NCBI GenBank assembly: GCA_016215155.1
Contig: JACRLQ010000060.1
Coordinates: 1 to 41,188, forward strand
Source: Nitrospirota bacterium
GTDB taxonomy: Bacteria; Nitrospirota; Thermodesulfovibrionia; Thermodesulfovibrionales; UBA6898
Direction of reading: 5' to 3'
DNA length: 41,188 nucleotides
Shown here: piece after piece, positions 16,001 to 24,682 of the stretch
Layout of the letters: the number at the start of each line of letters is the position of its first letter
Numbering within the stretch: position 1 is the stretch's first letter
Made by a program: the position numbers and the translations under genes
The notes under the pieces: generated by a model
What the model was told of the DNA's origin: nothing
The model's input: only the letters and a program-made list of their open reading frames with translations
Databases searched by the model: none

Positions 16001-19000
16001 GCGGCCGGACGGGTTGGTCGTGGCCACGCCTCTGCTGGCGCTCTGGTCGGTCTCCCCCTTTGTGGCGTGGTGGACCAGCCGGACCCTGACCCGCCCCGCG
16101 GCTAGGCTTACGAATGACCAGATTATTTTTCTGGGGAGGCTTTCACGAAAGACCTGGGCCTTTTTTGAGACCTTCGTGGGCCCTGAAGACCACTGGCTGC
16201 CGCCTGATAACTATCAGGAGTATCACATTGATTCGGTGGCGCATCGCACTTCGCCGACGAACATGGGGCTCGCGCTGCTTGCGAATCTTTCGGCATATGA
16301 CTTCGGTTATATATCGGCCGGGGGATTTATAGGGCGCACGGAGGATGCCCTTCGCACGATGGGGTCCATGGACCGATACCGCGGCCACTTCTATAACTGG
16401 TACGACACGCTGACGCTGAAACCGTTGCTGCCTGCCTATATCTCTACCGTCGACAGCGGCAACCTGGCTGCCCACCTCCTGACGCTGCGGGCCGGGCTGC
16501 TTTCGATCCCGGACCAAAAGGTCATGGGCGCCCGGCTGATTGAAGGGCTCAACGATACGTTCAGGGTCCTCGAGGACTCCGCTTCGGCAATTTCCCCGGA
16601 AAAAAGCGCTTTTTCAAGGATGGCCCGCCTCCGGAAGACGTTCGGGTCTGTACGCAATTCCCTTCAGGAGACACTTGAGTCTGCGCGGCGCGGTCTTGAG
16701 CTGCTGGCCGCGGACGCTTCCGGATTGACGGAAAGTCTCGGGGCCCGGAATGCCGATGAGACGGGTCCGGACAAGGAATTCGCATGGTGGGCGCACGCCT
16801 TTGCCGTGCAATGCCGGACCCTTCTTGATGACCTTGAGTTTTTCATTTCACCGGCGGTCAGCGGCATGGATATTAACCCAACGTTGCGCGAACTGGCGGA
16901 ACTTGGAGACGCGCGCGCCATCGAAAGGATCGCGGTCATCGAGCGCCTTGCGCTGAAAGCGGGCGAGCTCAGCCGCATGGACTATGATTTTCTGTTCGAC
17001 CCGGCGCGGCATCTTCTTTCGATAGGGTACAACGTAGGCGAGCGCAGGAGGGACCCGGGTTTTTACGATCTTCTCGCCTCTGAAGCGCGCTTGTCCTGCT
17101 TTGTGGCGATAGCGCAGGGGCAGCTGCCCCAGGAGAGCTGGTTTGCCCTTGGGCGCCTGCTCACCTCGGCCGGCGGAGAGCCGGCCCTGCTTTCATGGAG
17201 CGGTTCAATGTTTGAATACCTGATGCCGCTTCTCGTGATGCCGGTGTATGAACATACGCTTTTGGACCAGACCTGCAAGGCGGCCGTGAACAGGCAGATC
17301 GAGTACGGCAGGCTGCGCGGGGTGCCGTGGGGGATATCTGAATCAGGCTACAACACGGTCGATGTGCATCTAAACTACCAGTACCGCGCATTCGGGGTGC
17401 CGGGTCTCGGGCTCAAACGGGGACTCTCTGATGATCTGGTCATTGCGCCCTATGCCTCTGCGCTGGCGTTGATGGTGGCCCCGGAGGAGGCGTGCAGTAA
17501 CCTGCAGCGGCTCAGCGCTGAAGGTCTTGAGGCCCGGTATGGTTTTTATGAGGCTGTTGACTATACCTCCTCGCGCCAGCTGCGCAGCGAATCGAGCACT
17601 GTGGTGCGGTCATTCATGGCACATCACCAGGGTATGACCCTTCTGTCTCTGGCCCATCTTCTCCTGGAGCGGCCGAATCAGAAAAGGTTCGGATCGGACC
17701 CATTGTTTCAGGCCACGATGCTTCTTCTTCAGGAGCGGGTGCCGAGGGCAACCGCTGTTTATCTGGAGACCCCCGAGCTCCCCGACATCCGTGCGACCTT
17801 CAGCGGGACGGAAATGCCGATGCGCGTCTTCAGCAGCCCCAATACGCCGGTGCCGGAGGTGCAGCTGCTGTCCAACGGCAGATACCACGTGGTTGTGACG
17901 AATGCGGGCGGCGGATACAGCCAATGGAAAAACATATCGGTAACGCGCTGGAGGGAAGACACTACCTGCGACAACTGGGGCACGTTCTGTTACCTCCGCG
18001 ATGTGGCGAGCGGGAGGTTCTGGTCGACTGCGTATCAGCCCGCTCTCAAGGCGGCCGACACATACGAAGCGATTTTCTCGGATGCGCGGGCGGAGTTCCG
18101 CCGGCGCGACTTCGACTATGACACGCATACGGAGATCGTTGTCTCGCCGGAAGATGACATTGAGCTGCGCCGGACCCGCATTACGAATTACTCCAGGACC
18201 CGAAGGACCATTGACGTAACGAGTTATGCGGAAGTCGTTTTGTCCATGGCCGCCCCGGACGCCCTGCACCCGGCTTTCAGTAATCTTTTCGTTCAGACCG
18301 AGATCATCGGCCGGCAGCGAGCCATTGTCTGCAACCGCCGGCCCCGCTCCCTTGAGGAGCATACACCATGGATGTTTCACCTCATGACGGCCCACGGCGG
18401 GGAGATCACGGAAGTTTCTTATGAGACCGACCGCATGAAGTTCATCGGTCGCGGGAGGTCTGCCGCCAATCCAAGGGCCATGAGCGGCCGATCGACCCTC
18501 TCGGGGGCACTTTCAGGAAGCGAGGGGTCGGTGCTCGATCCGATTGTCGCAATCAGGTACCGGATAACTCTCGATCCCGACGCCTCGGCGACAATCGATA
18601 TAGTCTCCGGCCTCGCGGAGACCCGGGAGGGCTGTATGGGCCTGGTCGAGAAATATCAGGACCGGCGTTTTGCCGACCGCGTCTTCGATCTGGCGTGGAC
18701 TCACAGCCAGGTGCTGCTCAGGCAGCTCAATGTCACGGAGTCCGACGCGCAACTATACGGGCGTCTTGCGGGCTCTATTATTTATGGTAATGCATCGCTC
18801 CGCGCCGAAACGGACATCCTCAATAAAAACCACCGCGGCCAGTCCGGTCTGTGGGGATACGCCATTTCCGGGGACCTGCCGATAGTGCTTCTGAGGATCG
18901 GAGACCCGGCCAATATCGATCTTGTGCGGCAACTGGTCAAGGCCCACGCATACTGGCGTCTGAAGGGACTGGCGGTGGACCTTGTGATCTGGAACGAAGA

Positions 19001-21734
19001 TCGCGCAGGTTACCGGCAGCTTCTTCAGGACCAGATCATGGGGCTTATCGCCGCCGGCCTTGAGGCAAGCGTGACGGACCGGCCGGGCGGCATTTTCGTA
19101 AGACTTGCCGAACAGATATCGCAAGAAGACCGCACGCTGCTTCAGACAGTGGCCCGCGTCGTACTTAGCGATAATTGGGGAAAACTGGAGGACCAGGTCA
19201 GCCGCCGCCGTCCTGTGAAGACAACAGTGCCGCGCCTCAAACCGACCCAGGCCCTGCGGCCCGAGTCCTCAACGTCCGTGGCCATGCCCCGCCGCGATCT
19301 GCTTTTCTTTAACGGGTTGGGAGGATTCAGTTCGGATGGACGCGAGTACATCATTACCACCACCCACGGACAGGTTACTCCGGCGCCCTGGGTCAATGTG
19401 ATCGCGAACCCGCACTTCGGGACGGTCATTTCAGAGAGCGGTTCTGCCTATACCTGGAGCGAAAATGCGCACGAGTTCCGCCTTACTCCCTGGAATAACG
19501 ACCCGGTAAGCGATTCCGGAGGAGAGGCTTTTTATCTGCGTGACGAAGACAGCGGGCTATTCTGGTCTCCTTCTCCGCTGCCGTGCCGCGGCGCGGCGCA
19601 TTATGTCAGCCGCCACGGATTCGGGTACAGTGTATTTGAACACACGGAAGACGGCATCAGTTCCGAGGTCTGGGTTTACGTGGCGATTGACGCATCCGTC
19701 AAGTTTACGGTCCTGAAAGTAAGGAACGGGTCAGGCCGCCCCCGCCGTCTCTCCGCCACCGGGTACGTCGAATGGGTGCTGGGAGACCTGCAGCCGAAAT
19801 CGCGGATGCATATAATCACAAAAGTTGATCCCAATACCGGAGCGCTCTTTGCGTCAAACCCATACAACACCGAGTTCGCTGAACGGACCGCCTTCTTCGA
19901 TACGGCCGATGCGCCCCGGACTTTAAGCGGCGACAGGACCGAGTTTCTGGGCCGTAACGGCACGCATCGAAACCCCGAGGCGATGTCCAGGTCGCGGCTT
20001 TCCGGCAAGTTGGGGGCAGCCCTGGACCCCTGTGGAGCTATCCAGGTCCCCTTCGATCTGGCCGACGGGCAGGAACGCGAGATCGTCTTCATGCTGGGCG
20101 CGGGACGGGACTCCGATGACGCCATCAGGCTTGTGCGTCGCTTCCGCGGACCGTCCGGCGCGCGCAGAGCACTCGAAGCGGTCTGGCAGTACTGGAACAA
20201 GACCCTCGGCACGATACAGGTGGAAACACCGGACCCCTCGGTCAATGTGCTGGCCAATGGCTGGCTCTTGTACCAGACCCTTGCGTGCCGGCTCTGGGCC
20301 AGGAGCGGATACTACCAGTCAGGGGGCGCCTTCGGCTTCCGCGACCAGCTGCAGGACATTATGGCGCTCATTTATTCCGAGCCCCGGCTTGTGCGTGAAC
20401 ACCTCCTGCTTTGCGCGGGCCGTCAGTTTCCGGAGGGAGATGTCCAGCATTGGTGGCATCCCCCTTCAGGCCGTGGTGTGCGCACGCACTGTTCGGACGA
20501 TCTCCTTTGGTTGCCCCTTGCCGTATGCCGGTACGTTCTGACTACCGGAGACACCGGGGTGCTGGACGAAACCGTCCGCTTCATCGAGGGCCGCGCGGTA
20601 AACGCGGACGAGGACTCGTACTACGATCTTCCCTACGCGTCGGATGAAGCTTCGAGTCTCTACGATCACTGCGTGCGGGCTATTTTAAAGGGCCTCACGC
20701 GCGGCAGTCATGGCCTGCCCCTCATCGGCTCGGGTGACTGGAACGACGGAATGAATATGGTAGGCGGACAGGGCAGAGGCGAAAGCATCTGGCTTGGGTT
20801 CTTCCTTTGTAAAGTACTCGAGGAATTCCGCGGGATTGCTCATATGCACGGGGACCCGTCTTTCGCCGAACGCTGCAGGGACGAATCCGCCCGGCTTCGC
20901 GGGAATATCGAAGAGCATGGCTGGGACGGCAGGTGGTATCTGCGAGCCTACTTTGATGACGGCTCTCTGCTTGGGTCGGCAGGCAATACCGAATGCAGGA
21001 TTGATTCTATCTCGCAAAGCTGGTCCGTCCTGTCGGGGGCCGGCGACGCCGCACGCTCTCTAATGGCAATGGAAGCCGTCGACAGGCATCTTGTCCGGCG
21101 GGACCATGGCCTTGTGCAGCTTCTGGATCCGCCATTCGATAAATCGGACCTGAACCCCGGCTATATCAAGGGATACGTTCCGGGTGTAAGGGAAAATGGC
21201 GGACAGTATACCCATGCGGCGATCTGGGCGGCGATGGCCTTCGCTCAACTGGGCGACGGCGGCCGGGCCTGGGAGCTGCTTTCCATGATCAATCCGGTGC
21301 GTCATGCCGGCTCCCCGGAGAAGATGTCGGTCTATAAGGTAGAACCCTATGTAGTCGCCGCGGACGTATATGCGGTTTCCCCTCACACCGGCCGCGGCGG
21401 GTGGACGTGGTACACCGGATCGTCCGGCTGGATGTACCGGCTTATTGTGGAAGCGCTTCTGGGGCTGGGGCTCGAAACGGACAGGCTCCATATCGCGCCC
21501 TGCCTGCCGGCGGGGTGGGGGTCGTTCAGGATTCATTACCGCTACCGTGAAACCGTGTACCACATCACCGTGGTCCAAACGGGCGACGGCAGCGCGGAGG
21601 GAGTGACGGTCGATGGCGTTGAACAATCCGGAATGGCCGGTATGGCTATATCCCTTGTTGACGACCGGCAGGAACATACGGTAGAGCTGAGGATACCCGC
21701 CAGGGACAAAAAAAATGGAGCGCCGTCGGTGTGA
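13077..21734 (+). CDS. cyclic beta-1,2-glucan synthase-like protein (GT84-GH94)
   Basis: 2,885 codons, matching the roughly 2,800-residue Cgs/NdvB enzymes that initiate, elongate and cyclise beta-1,2-glucan in the inner membrane, with the glucan released to the periplasm for osmoadaptation or surface interactions. The N-terminal domain has LLDNFYLIEEQVRMARRHLP. The glycosyltransferase core includes VIVPAMLAN, DTDTQLPRDA (Asp near 637) and the acceptor motif RRHRWVRGDWQ (near 780). Hydrophobic segments lie about 420-480, 830-870 and 960-1,000. Two carbohydrate-binding/GH94 repeats follow; the last contains SGGAFGFRDQLQD and GSGDWNDGMN with the catalytic Asp near 2,553, the phosphorylase-like domain that controls ring size. 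The start codon is TTG at 13077, chosen because AAAGGAG lies 9 bases upstream and no ATG fits. It appears intact and is transcribed alone. Confidence 0.95.
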   Translation: MKERQKTVHWSRPHLRASFHVKELEKKCAVCEPPLRSELFSRDQMELHGKTLAGRHKLSPAYPPDKLLSRLAENEDILTGTRRLLMEAVMTDRRITPAGEWLLDNFYLIEEQVRMARRHLPKGYSRELPRLQDGLSSGLPRVYDLALETISHGDGMVDPENLSSFVAAYQTVSVLKLGELWAIPIMLRLALIENLRRVAVRIASDRTNRNLADYWADRITETAEKDPGSLILVIADMVRSDPPIVSSFVAEFTRRLQGQSPALALPLTWLEQRLSENGLTIEQSVHAENQQQAADQVSISNSIGSLRFLGAMDWPEFVEKMSPVEEVLREDPAGVYGKMDFATRDRYRHVIERIARGSRLSEVEVALKAVGLAREAIDDREAHVGYYLVDKGLPNLETQSDFRTPFTGALRKTGSRFPLTLYLGAITFMTAVLTGGALVKAHGDGLPLWVFVTTGILSALCASQLSVSVINWLATLLVTPQPLPRMDFSKGIPPESQTLVIVPAMLANGQGVEDLIEKLEVRFLANRDDNLRFGLLTDFQDAAVETTPEDGPLLSHARQRIGELNEKYHNEKGDTFFLFHRPRLWNDRDQVWMGYERKRGKLSELNSLLRGGSRVNFSLIAGDTRVLSGVKYVITLDTDTQLPRDAARHLVAAMAHPLNRAQYDEGKQRVVAGYGILQPRVGVSLPGSNRSRYARMNGSNPGIDPYTRAISDVYQDLFGEGSFIGKGIYDVDAFERALAGRFPENRILSHDLIEGCYARSGLLSDVMVYEDYPSRYGADVSRRHRWVRGDWQLLRWLLPAVPGPDGQRLKNPLSLLSRWKLLDNLRRSLVPSALTLLLLLGWTVLSSPLFWTLFVSGTLLIPSLISSVQDLFKRPQDLPFGRHLADVGRFGVRRFVQDGFTLACLPYEAYFSLDAVLRTIWRLLVTRRLLLEWSPSVDPDQNISKAREGNFLGVCRIMWAAPALATATTLYLAFLRPDGLVVATPLLALWSVSPFVAWWTSRTLTRPAARLTNDQIIFLGRLSRKTWAFFETFVGPEDHWLPPDNYQEYHIDSVAHRTSPTNMGLALLANLSAYDFGYISAGGFIGRTEDALRTMGSMDRYRGHFYNWYDTLTLKPLLPAYISTVDSGNLAAHLLTLRAGLLSIPDQKVMGARLIEGLNDTFRVLEDSASAISPEKSAFSRMARLRKTFGSVRNSLQETLESARRGLELLAADASGLTESLGARNADETGPDKEFAWWAHAFAVQCRTLLDDLEFFISPAVSGMDINPTLRELAELGDARAIERIAVIERLALKAGELSRMDYDFLFDPARHLLSIGYNVGERRRDPGFYDLLASEARLSCFVAIAQGQLPQESWFALGRLLTSAGGEPALLSWSGSMFEYLMPLLVMPVYEHTLLDQTCKAAVNRQIEYGRLRGVPWGISESGYNTVDVHLNYQYRAFGVPGLGLKRGLSDDLVIAPYASALALMVAPEEACSNLQRLSAEGLEARYGFYEAVDYTSSRQLRSESSTVVRSFMAHHQGMTLLSLAHLLLERPNQKRFGSDPLFQATMLLLQERVPRATAVYLETPELPDIRATFSGTEMPMRVFSSPNTPVPEVQLLSNGRYHVVVTNAGGGYSQWKNISVTRWREDTTCDNWGTFCYLRDVASGRFWSTAYQPALKAADTYEAIFSDARAEFRRRDFDYDTHTEIVVSPEDDIELRRTRITNYSRTRRTIDVTSYAEVVLSMAAPDALHPAFSNLFVQTEIIGRQRAIVCNRRPRSLEEHTPWMFHLMTAHGGEITEVSYETDRMKFIGRGRSAANPRAMSGRSTLSGALSGSEGSVLDPIVAIRYRITLDPDASATIDIVSGLAETREGCMGLVEKYQDRRFADRVFDLAWTHSQVLLRQLNVTESDAQLYGRLAGSIIYGNASLRAETDILNKNHRGQSGLWGYAISGDLPIVLLRIGDPANIDLVRQLVKAHAYWRLKGLAVDLVIWNEDRAGYRQLLQDQIMGLIAAGLEASVTDRPGGIFVRLAEQISQEDRTLLQTVARVVLSDNWGKLEDQVSRRRPVKTTVPRLKPTQALRPESSTSVAMPRRDLLFFNGLGGFSSDGREYIITTTHGQVTPAPWVNVIANPHFGTVISESGSAYTWSENAHEFRLTPWNNDPVSDSGGEAFYLRDEDSGLFWSPSPLPCRGAAHYVSRHGFGYSVFEHTEDGISSEVWVYVAIDASVKFTVLKVRNGSGRPRRLSATGYVEWVLGDLQPKSRMHIITKVDPNTGALFASNPYNTEFAERTAFFDTADAPRTLSGDRTEFLGRNGTHRNPEAMSRSRLSGKLGAALDPCGAIQVPFDLADGQEREIVFMLGAGRDSDDAIRLVRRFRGPSGARRALEAVWQYWNKTLGTIQVETPDPSVNVLANGWLLYQTLACRLWARSGYYQSGGAFGFRDQLQDIMALIYSEPRLVREHLLLCAGRQFPEGDVQHWWHPPSGRGVRTHCSDDLLWLPLAVCRYVLTTGDTGVLDETVRFIEGRAVNADEDSYYDLPYASDEASSLYDHCVRAILKGLTRGSHGLPLIGSGDWNDGMNMVGGQGRGESIWLGFFLCKVLEEFRGIAHMHGDPSFAERCRDESARLRGNIEEHGWDGRWYLRAYFDDGSLLGSAGNTECRIDSISQSWSVLSGAGDAARSLMAMEAVDRHLVRRDHGLVQLLDPPFDKSDLNPGYIKGYVPGVRENGGQYTHAAIWAAMAFAQLGDGGRAWELLSMINPVRHAGSPEKMSVYKVEPYVVAADVYAVSPHTGRGGWTWYTGSSGWMYRLIVEALLGLGLETDRLHIAPCLPAGWGSFRIHYRYRETVYHITVVQTGDGSAEGVTVDGVEQSGMAGMAISLVDDRQEHTVELRIPARDKKNGAPSV

Positions 21735-21836
21735 CCTCGCGCGGAAACACAAGGATATATGAGGGCCCCCCGCCTGCATCGGGCCGCCCCCCAAGGCCAT
21801 ATGGCGGGGAAACTGCCGTTTTGTTATGTTCAGTGC

Positions 21837-22046
21837 CTACATCTTCGGCCCCTTTTTCCCTGTCCTGTCTTTTCGGGCCGTGTGTGTAATGATGAAATTT
21901 TCAGGTTCGAGGTCAGGATTTTTCTCAAGCTCCTCAACAAAAATGGCGATCGCCTTTCGCATGAAGGCTGGGAAGTGTACGCGTCCCGGCAATGCCTGGA
22001 TCCTCTGTCTTGTCGCCTCGTCGATTGATGCCGTATACTTTGCCAT
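21837..22046 (-). CDS. 69-residue protein, possible ribbon-helix-helix DNA-binding
   Basis: Starts at ATG 22046 with CGGAG 8 bases upstream. The protein begins MAKYTASIDEATRQRIQALP, a beta-strand then helix resembling the ribbon-helix-helix pattern, followed by a second helix PAFMRKAIAIFVEELEKN and a basic tail (RKDRTGKKGPKM). Short proteins like this often regulate their own promoter or act as antitoxins, but no toxin gene is adjacent. It is convergent with the glucan-synthase gene. Family assignment is by pattern only; it could also be an unrelated small helical protein. Confidence 0.55.
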   Translation of the reverse strand: MAKYTASIDEATRQRIQALPGRVHFPAFMRKAIAIFVEELEKNPDLEPENFIITHTARKDRTGKKGPKM

Positions 22047-22264
22047 TATTGGTTCTCCGTTTCTATAAAAGTTATTATACCTGAATTAGCCTGCCGTCCT
22101 GTTGCAGGCGCAAGAGGGCAGCCGCGGACAGCGGCACAGACGGCATTACGTGCAAGACATAGGGCAAATGCCTTAAGATAGACTGCAGGGGGCCCGGGCA
22201 CATGTAATATAGTAAGAGGAATTTTCAAACGGAAGCAAAATTAATCAAAAAAGGAGGATTACAA

Positions 22265-22447
22265 ATGGCAATGAAAGTCGAGGTCAGGGACAACAAGCTT
22301 TATATCGAGATCGACCTGGAAAAACCGACCCCGTCGGCATCAGGAAAGACCCTTGTCGTAGCGAGCACGAGGGGGAACGCCGTCACAGACGCAAAAGTGA
22401 ACGACAAGCCCGTCATCATCGGTCTTAACGCCTATATCAAGCCTTAA
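22265..22447 (+). CDS. 60-residue beta-rich protein, unknown function
   Basis: Starts at ATG 22265 behind a very strong ribosome site (AAAAAAGGAGGATTACAA). The product opens MAMKVEVRDNKLYIEIDLEK, two predicted strands, then TPSASGKTLVVASTRGN and a final strand KPVIIGLNAYIKP. It is compact, without cysteine, signal or membrane segment. The GKTLVVASTRGN turn is reminiscent of a conserved family of single-domain proteins of unknown function in delta-type bacteria (from memory, not checked). It is followed after 60 bases by a GC-rich hairpin, so it is likely its own short transcript. The strength of the ribosome site suggests high expression. Confidence 0.75.
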   Translation: MAMKVEVRDNKLYIEIDLEKPTPSASGKTLVVASTRGNAVTDAKVNDKPVIIGLNAYIKP

Positions 22448-22508
22448 GAAGGGTAAATTAAGTCTGACGCGTAAATAGTGGGAACATAGTTTCTCCGGAG
22501 ACGGAGTC

Positions 22509-22549
22509 GGGCCGGTCTGTATTTTCTTTTTTGAAATGCAGCCCGGCCC
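22509..22549 (+). terminator. long hairpin after the 60-residue gene
   Basis: GGGCCGG (22509-22515) pairs with CCGGCCC (22543-22549), with further pairing of CTG/CAG and ATTT/AAAT inside around a T-rich loop. It separates the small gene from the next one. A weak T-rich stretch (CTTTGCGTTTTGG) follows. Confidence 0.55.
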
Positions 22550-22554
22550 AACCT

Positions 22555-22583
22555 TTGCGTTTTGGCGCGGACGGTGATATATT
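22555..22583 (+). promoter_or_regulatory. promoter of the RMD1-like gene
   Basis: TTGCGT (22555-22560), 17-base spacer, TATATT (22578-22583) preceded by TGA as an extended -10. The start would fall near 22590, three bases before the ATG at 22593, giving a leaderless or near-leaderless mRNA. Confidence 0.45.
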
Positions 22584-22592
22584 TTATTTAGG

Positions 22593-23690
22593 ATGGAAGA
22601 TGCCGGACTAAAGGTCTCAGGCAGCATATTGTTATACAGACTCTATGATGTGGCCTGGGACATAAACCTCGTCAGGGTAGAGGAGAAAGTAAGGGACCAT
22701 AAACGCCAGGGCATCGACAGGAAACGTTTCAGCAAGGCCTTTGAATTTGTAAACCCTCCGCTTTCGCTCACACTGAAGACCTTCGAAAAGGACCTGAGGG
22801 GACAACAATATACCGTACATGTCTATGCCAAGGCGTATGACTATGGCGTCCTGAGCATAATTTTCGAAATCCCGGTAAAAGAGATCGGGATAACGGAATT
22901 TCAGGTCATAACCGGAAACCTCGAAGAGTTATTTCCGGAAGATTTTTCAAGGGTGCTCACCCGGCTTGTCGAAGACCTGGGGGACGCCCTTTATCAGGTC
23001 AGCCCAAGCAGGTTTGAAGAGGACTACACCATTTATTACCTGAGGCATCTAAATCCTGAAAAATCCGCGAAAGAACTGCCCTCGCTCTTTGATATCGGGG
23101 GCCTCCTGCTGAACGAAGCCGGGGAAAGACCTCCCAGCCGGGAAACAAAGGAAGAACTGCTTTCGTTCAGTTTTTCTTATTCAGACAGCGACCTGGTTGT
23201 TCTGAGCTGGGACAAGGCCCTTGTGCTTGAGCCCAGCGGGAGCATGGACATACCCGACCTGCTGGAGTTTGCCAACGCTCAGCTTCTTGAATTGAGGGTC
23301 TATGACGACATGCTCGACAGGGAACTGGACATCATAAACGCCCGGATCGCCAAGCAGGTGTCTCCGTCGATGTGGAAGATCAAACGCTACGAGGAACTCG
23401 CCTCAAAGGTCATGCTCACGGTAACTGACCTTACGCATATCACGGAAAGGATCGATAATTCCCTTAAAGTGACCGAGGACGTTTATTACGCGAGGGTATA
23501 TGCGTCCGCACTTTCCCTCTTTAAGGTAAAGGAGTGGGAGACGAGCGTTGAAAGAAAGATAAATATAGCCTCAAGGGTCTATGACATGCTCTACAGAATG
23601 ATTGCCAACAAAAGAACGGAACTGCTCGAAGTCGTGATCATCGTCCTGATCGCGCTGGAGATAGTGCTGTTTCTCATCAATAAAAAATAG
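22593..23690 (+). CDS. RMD1/DUF155-like membrane-anchored protein
   Basis: 365 residues. The layout fits the RMD1/DUF155 group: a soluble alpha/beta N-terminal part (to about 150), the block LVVLSWDKALVLEPSGSMDI followed by PDLLEFANAQLLELRVYDDM, a long helical region with coiled-coil character (about 240-335), and a single C-terminal membrane helix, LLEVVIIVLIALEIVLFLI. In characterised eukaryotic relatives such proteins act at mitochondria, but bacterial members have no known role. No ribosome site lies at the right distance from the ATG; a TATATT box ends 10 bases before it, so initiation may be leaderless. The next gene, a zinc-ribbon membrane protein, follows after 47 bases on the same strand. 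The family call is by topology and motif and should be checked by profile search. Confidence 0.7.
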   Translation: MEDAGLKVSGSILLYRLYDVAWDINLVRVEEKVRDHKRQGIDRKRFSKAFEFVNPPLSLTLKTFEKDLRGQQYTVHVYAKAYDYGVLSIIFEIPVKEIGITEFQVITGNLEELFPEDFSRVLTRLVEDLGDALYQVSPSRFEEDYTIYYLRHLNPEKSAKELPSLFDIGGLLLNEAGERPPSRETKEELLSFSFSYSDSDLVVLSWDKALVLEPSGSMDIPDLLEFANAQLLELRVYDDMLDRELDIINARIAKQVSPSMWKIKRYEELASKVMLTVTDLTHITERIDNSLKVTEDVYYARVYASALSLFKVKEWETSVERKINIASRVYDMLYRMIANKRTELLEVVIIVLIALEIVLFLINKK

Positions 23691-23737
23691 TGTATACTAC
23701 GTGATATTTTTTCGGGCTGAAGGGTGATTTATCACGG

Positions 23738-24028
23738 ATGTTTAAAAAAGATGACGTGCAGATCAGGCGGGAATTCAAGGTGCGCAAGGTGCGCCAGGTC
23801 CGCGCCATAGCGGTCGCCCTTTTTCTGGTATTGCTGCTTGCCATGCTTTACAGGCGTCCGGTCTTTGGAGAATTATCGAAAACTGCACTCTTTGGCGCGC
23901 AGGTAATGGTTATTTCGGCTTTTATCGGGTTCAGCGGTTTTAACTGGAGATGTCCCTCGTGCAACAAATTTCTTGACAGCGATATCGCCAGACGAAATTG
24001 CCGGAAGTGCGGGGCCGGATTAGAATAA
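23738..24028 (+). CDS. small two-helix membrane protein with C-terminal zinc ribbon
   Basis: 96 residues. The N-terminal 22 residues are highly basic (FKVRKVRQVRA); two hydrophobic helices follow (about 23-41 and 51-67), and the C-terminus is a zinc ribbon, CPSCNKFL near 73-80 followed by NCRKCGAGLE. The four Cys (CxxC and CxxC) should bind one zinc ion on the cytoplasmic side. Such proteins are common and uncharacterised. It lies 47 bases after the RMD1-like gene, on the same strand, and may be co-transcribed. AGGGTG lies about 14 bases before the ATG, a weak ribosome site. Confidence 0.75.
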   Translation: MFKKDDVQIRREFKVRKVRQVRAIAVALFLVLLLAMLYRRPVFGELSKTALFGAQVMVISAFIGFSGFNWRCPSCNKFLDSDIARRNCRKCGAGLE

Positions 24029-24050
24029 GGGGATTGCGACATTGGTATCA

Positions 24051-24122
24051 CCGTCCCTCCCCTTGGGAGGGGAGTTTACCCGCCTCTGGCGGCGCCGAAG
24101 GCGACCAGGGGTCAGGAGGGGT
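24051..24122. repeat. REP-like GC-rich repeat (CCCCTCC family)
   Basis: CCCTCCCCTTGGGAGGGGAG is a short palindrome, followed at 24100-24122 by the block CCAGGGGTCAGGAGGGGTT. The same vocabulary appears at 35239-35271 and 35329-35362. The copies are degenerate; this looks like a dispersed intergenic repeat. Confidence 0.5.
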
Positions 24123-24212
24123 TACTTTCATAACTGCCTGTTTCGCACTAAAGACCGGAAAACCCTTTCAGCCTCAGTCTGATTATTTCTGAGTTCCATG
24201 AACAAGCGCCTC

Positions 24213-24527
24213 CTAAAGAAACCTGTTGGTTTTGGGCAACGACAGAAAAGAAGCTGAAGTCCTGGTCTGAGCGGCTTTTGCGCCTCTCCGTCCTGAGAAA
24301 CGGGTGACCGGTCGATGTTTTATAATGAGGCGCCCTTTCAGAGCCTCACAATCCGCTTCAGGGTTGTCGTCCCTTGTCGCAAGGACTACCGCGCTGGCAA
24401 TTACACATATCACAAATGCCAATGCTGTAATCAGATATGCGTAAACACCCCAGCCGTTTTCTAAAATGATTTCATTTACATTTTGGAATCGGCTGACCGC
24501 TTCATATATAAAAATTAATGTTTTCAT
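24213..24527 (-). CDS. small single-helix membrane protein, unknown function
   Basis: 104 residues, beginning at ATG 24527 behind an excellent ribosome site (AAAAAAAGGAGGCGGAG). The first 26 residues form an amphipathic segment (FIYEAVSRFQNVNEIILENG), followed by one membrane helix (YLITALAFVICVIASAVVL, about 30-48). The rest is basic and low-complexity (FSGRRGAKAAQTRTS), and may be partly non-native sequence: the last 30 residues do not look protein-like, so an ancestral stop may have been lost. It is convergent with the zinc-ribbon gene and lies just downstream of the signalling operon on the same strand. Confidence 0.5.
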   Translation of the reverse strand: MKTLIFIYEAVSRFQNVNEIILENGWGVYAYLITALAFVICVIASAVVLATRDDNPEADCEALKGRLIIKHRPVTRFSGRRGAKAAQTRTSASFLSLPKTNRFL

Positions 24528-24682
24528 CTCCGCCTCCTTTTTTTCGGCTTCGTTTAGTAGTTACCAATTAAAATGCAAGGGCCTTGCCAGTTTGAGGCGC
24601 TTAAAAAATGCTTTAAAAACAGGAGATTATGAAAAAAGGGACGACAGGCGGGCCGGAATGGACGGGCCATCCGGGGGGGGCG

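Noticed and set aside
17610-18395. 261-residue minus-strand ORF inside the glucan-synthase gene
   Set aside because: It lies opposite a clearly conserved GH94/carbohydrate-binding coding region, is rich in Arg/Gly from antisense GC-rich codons and has no ribosome site.
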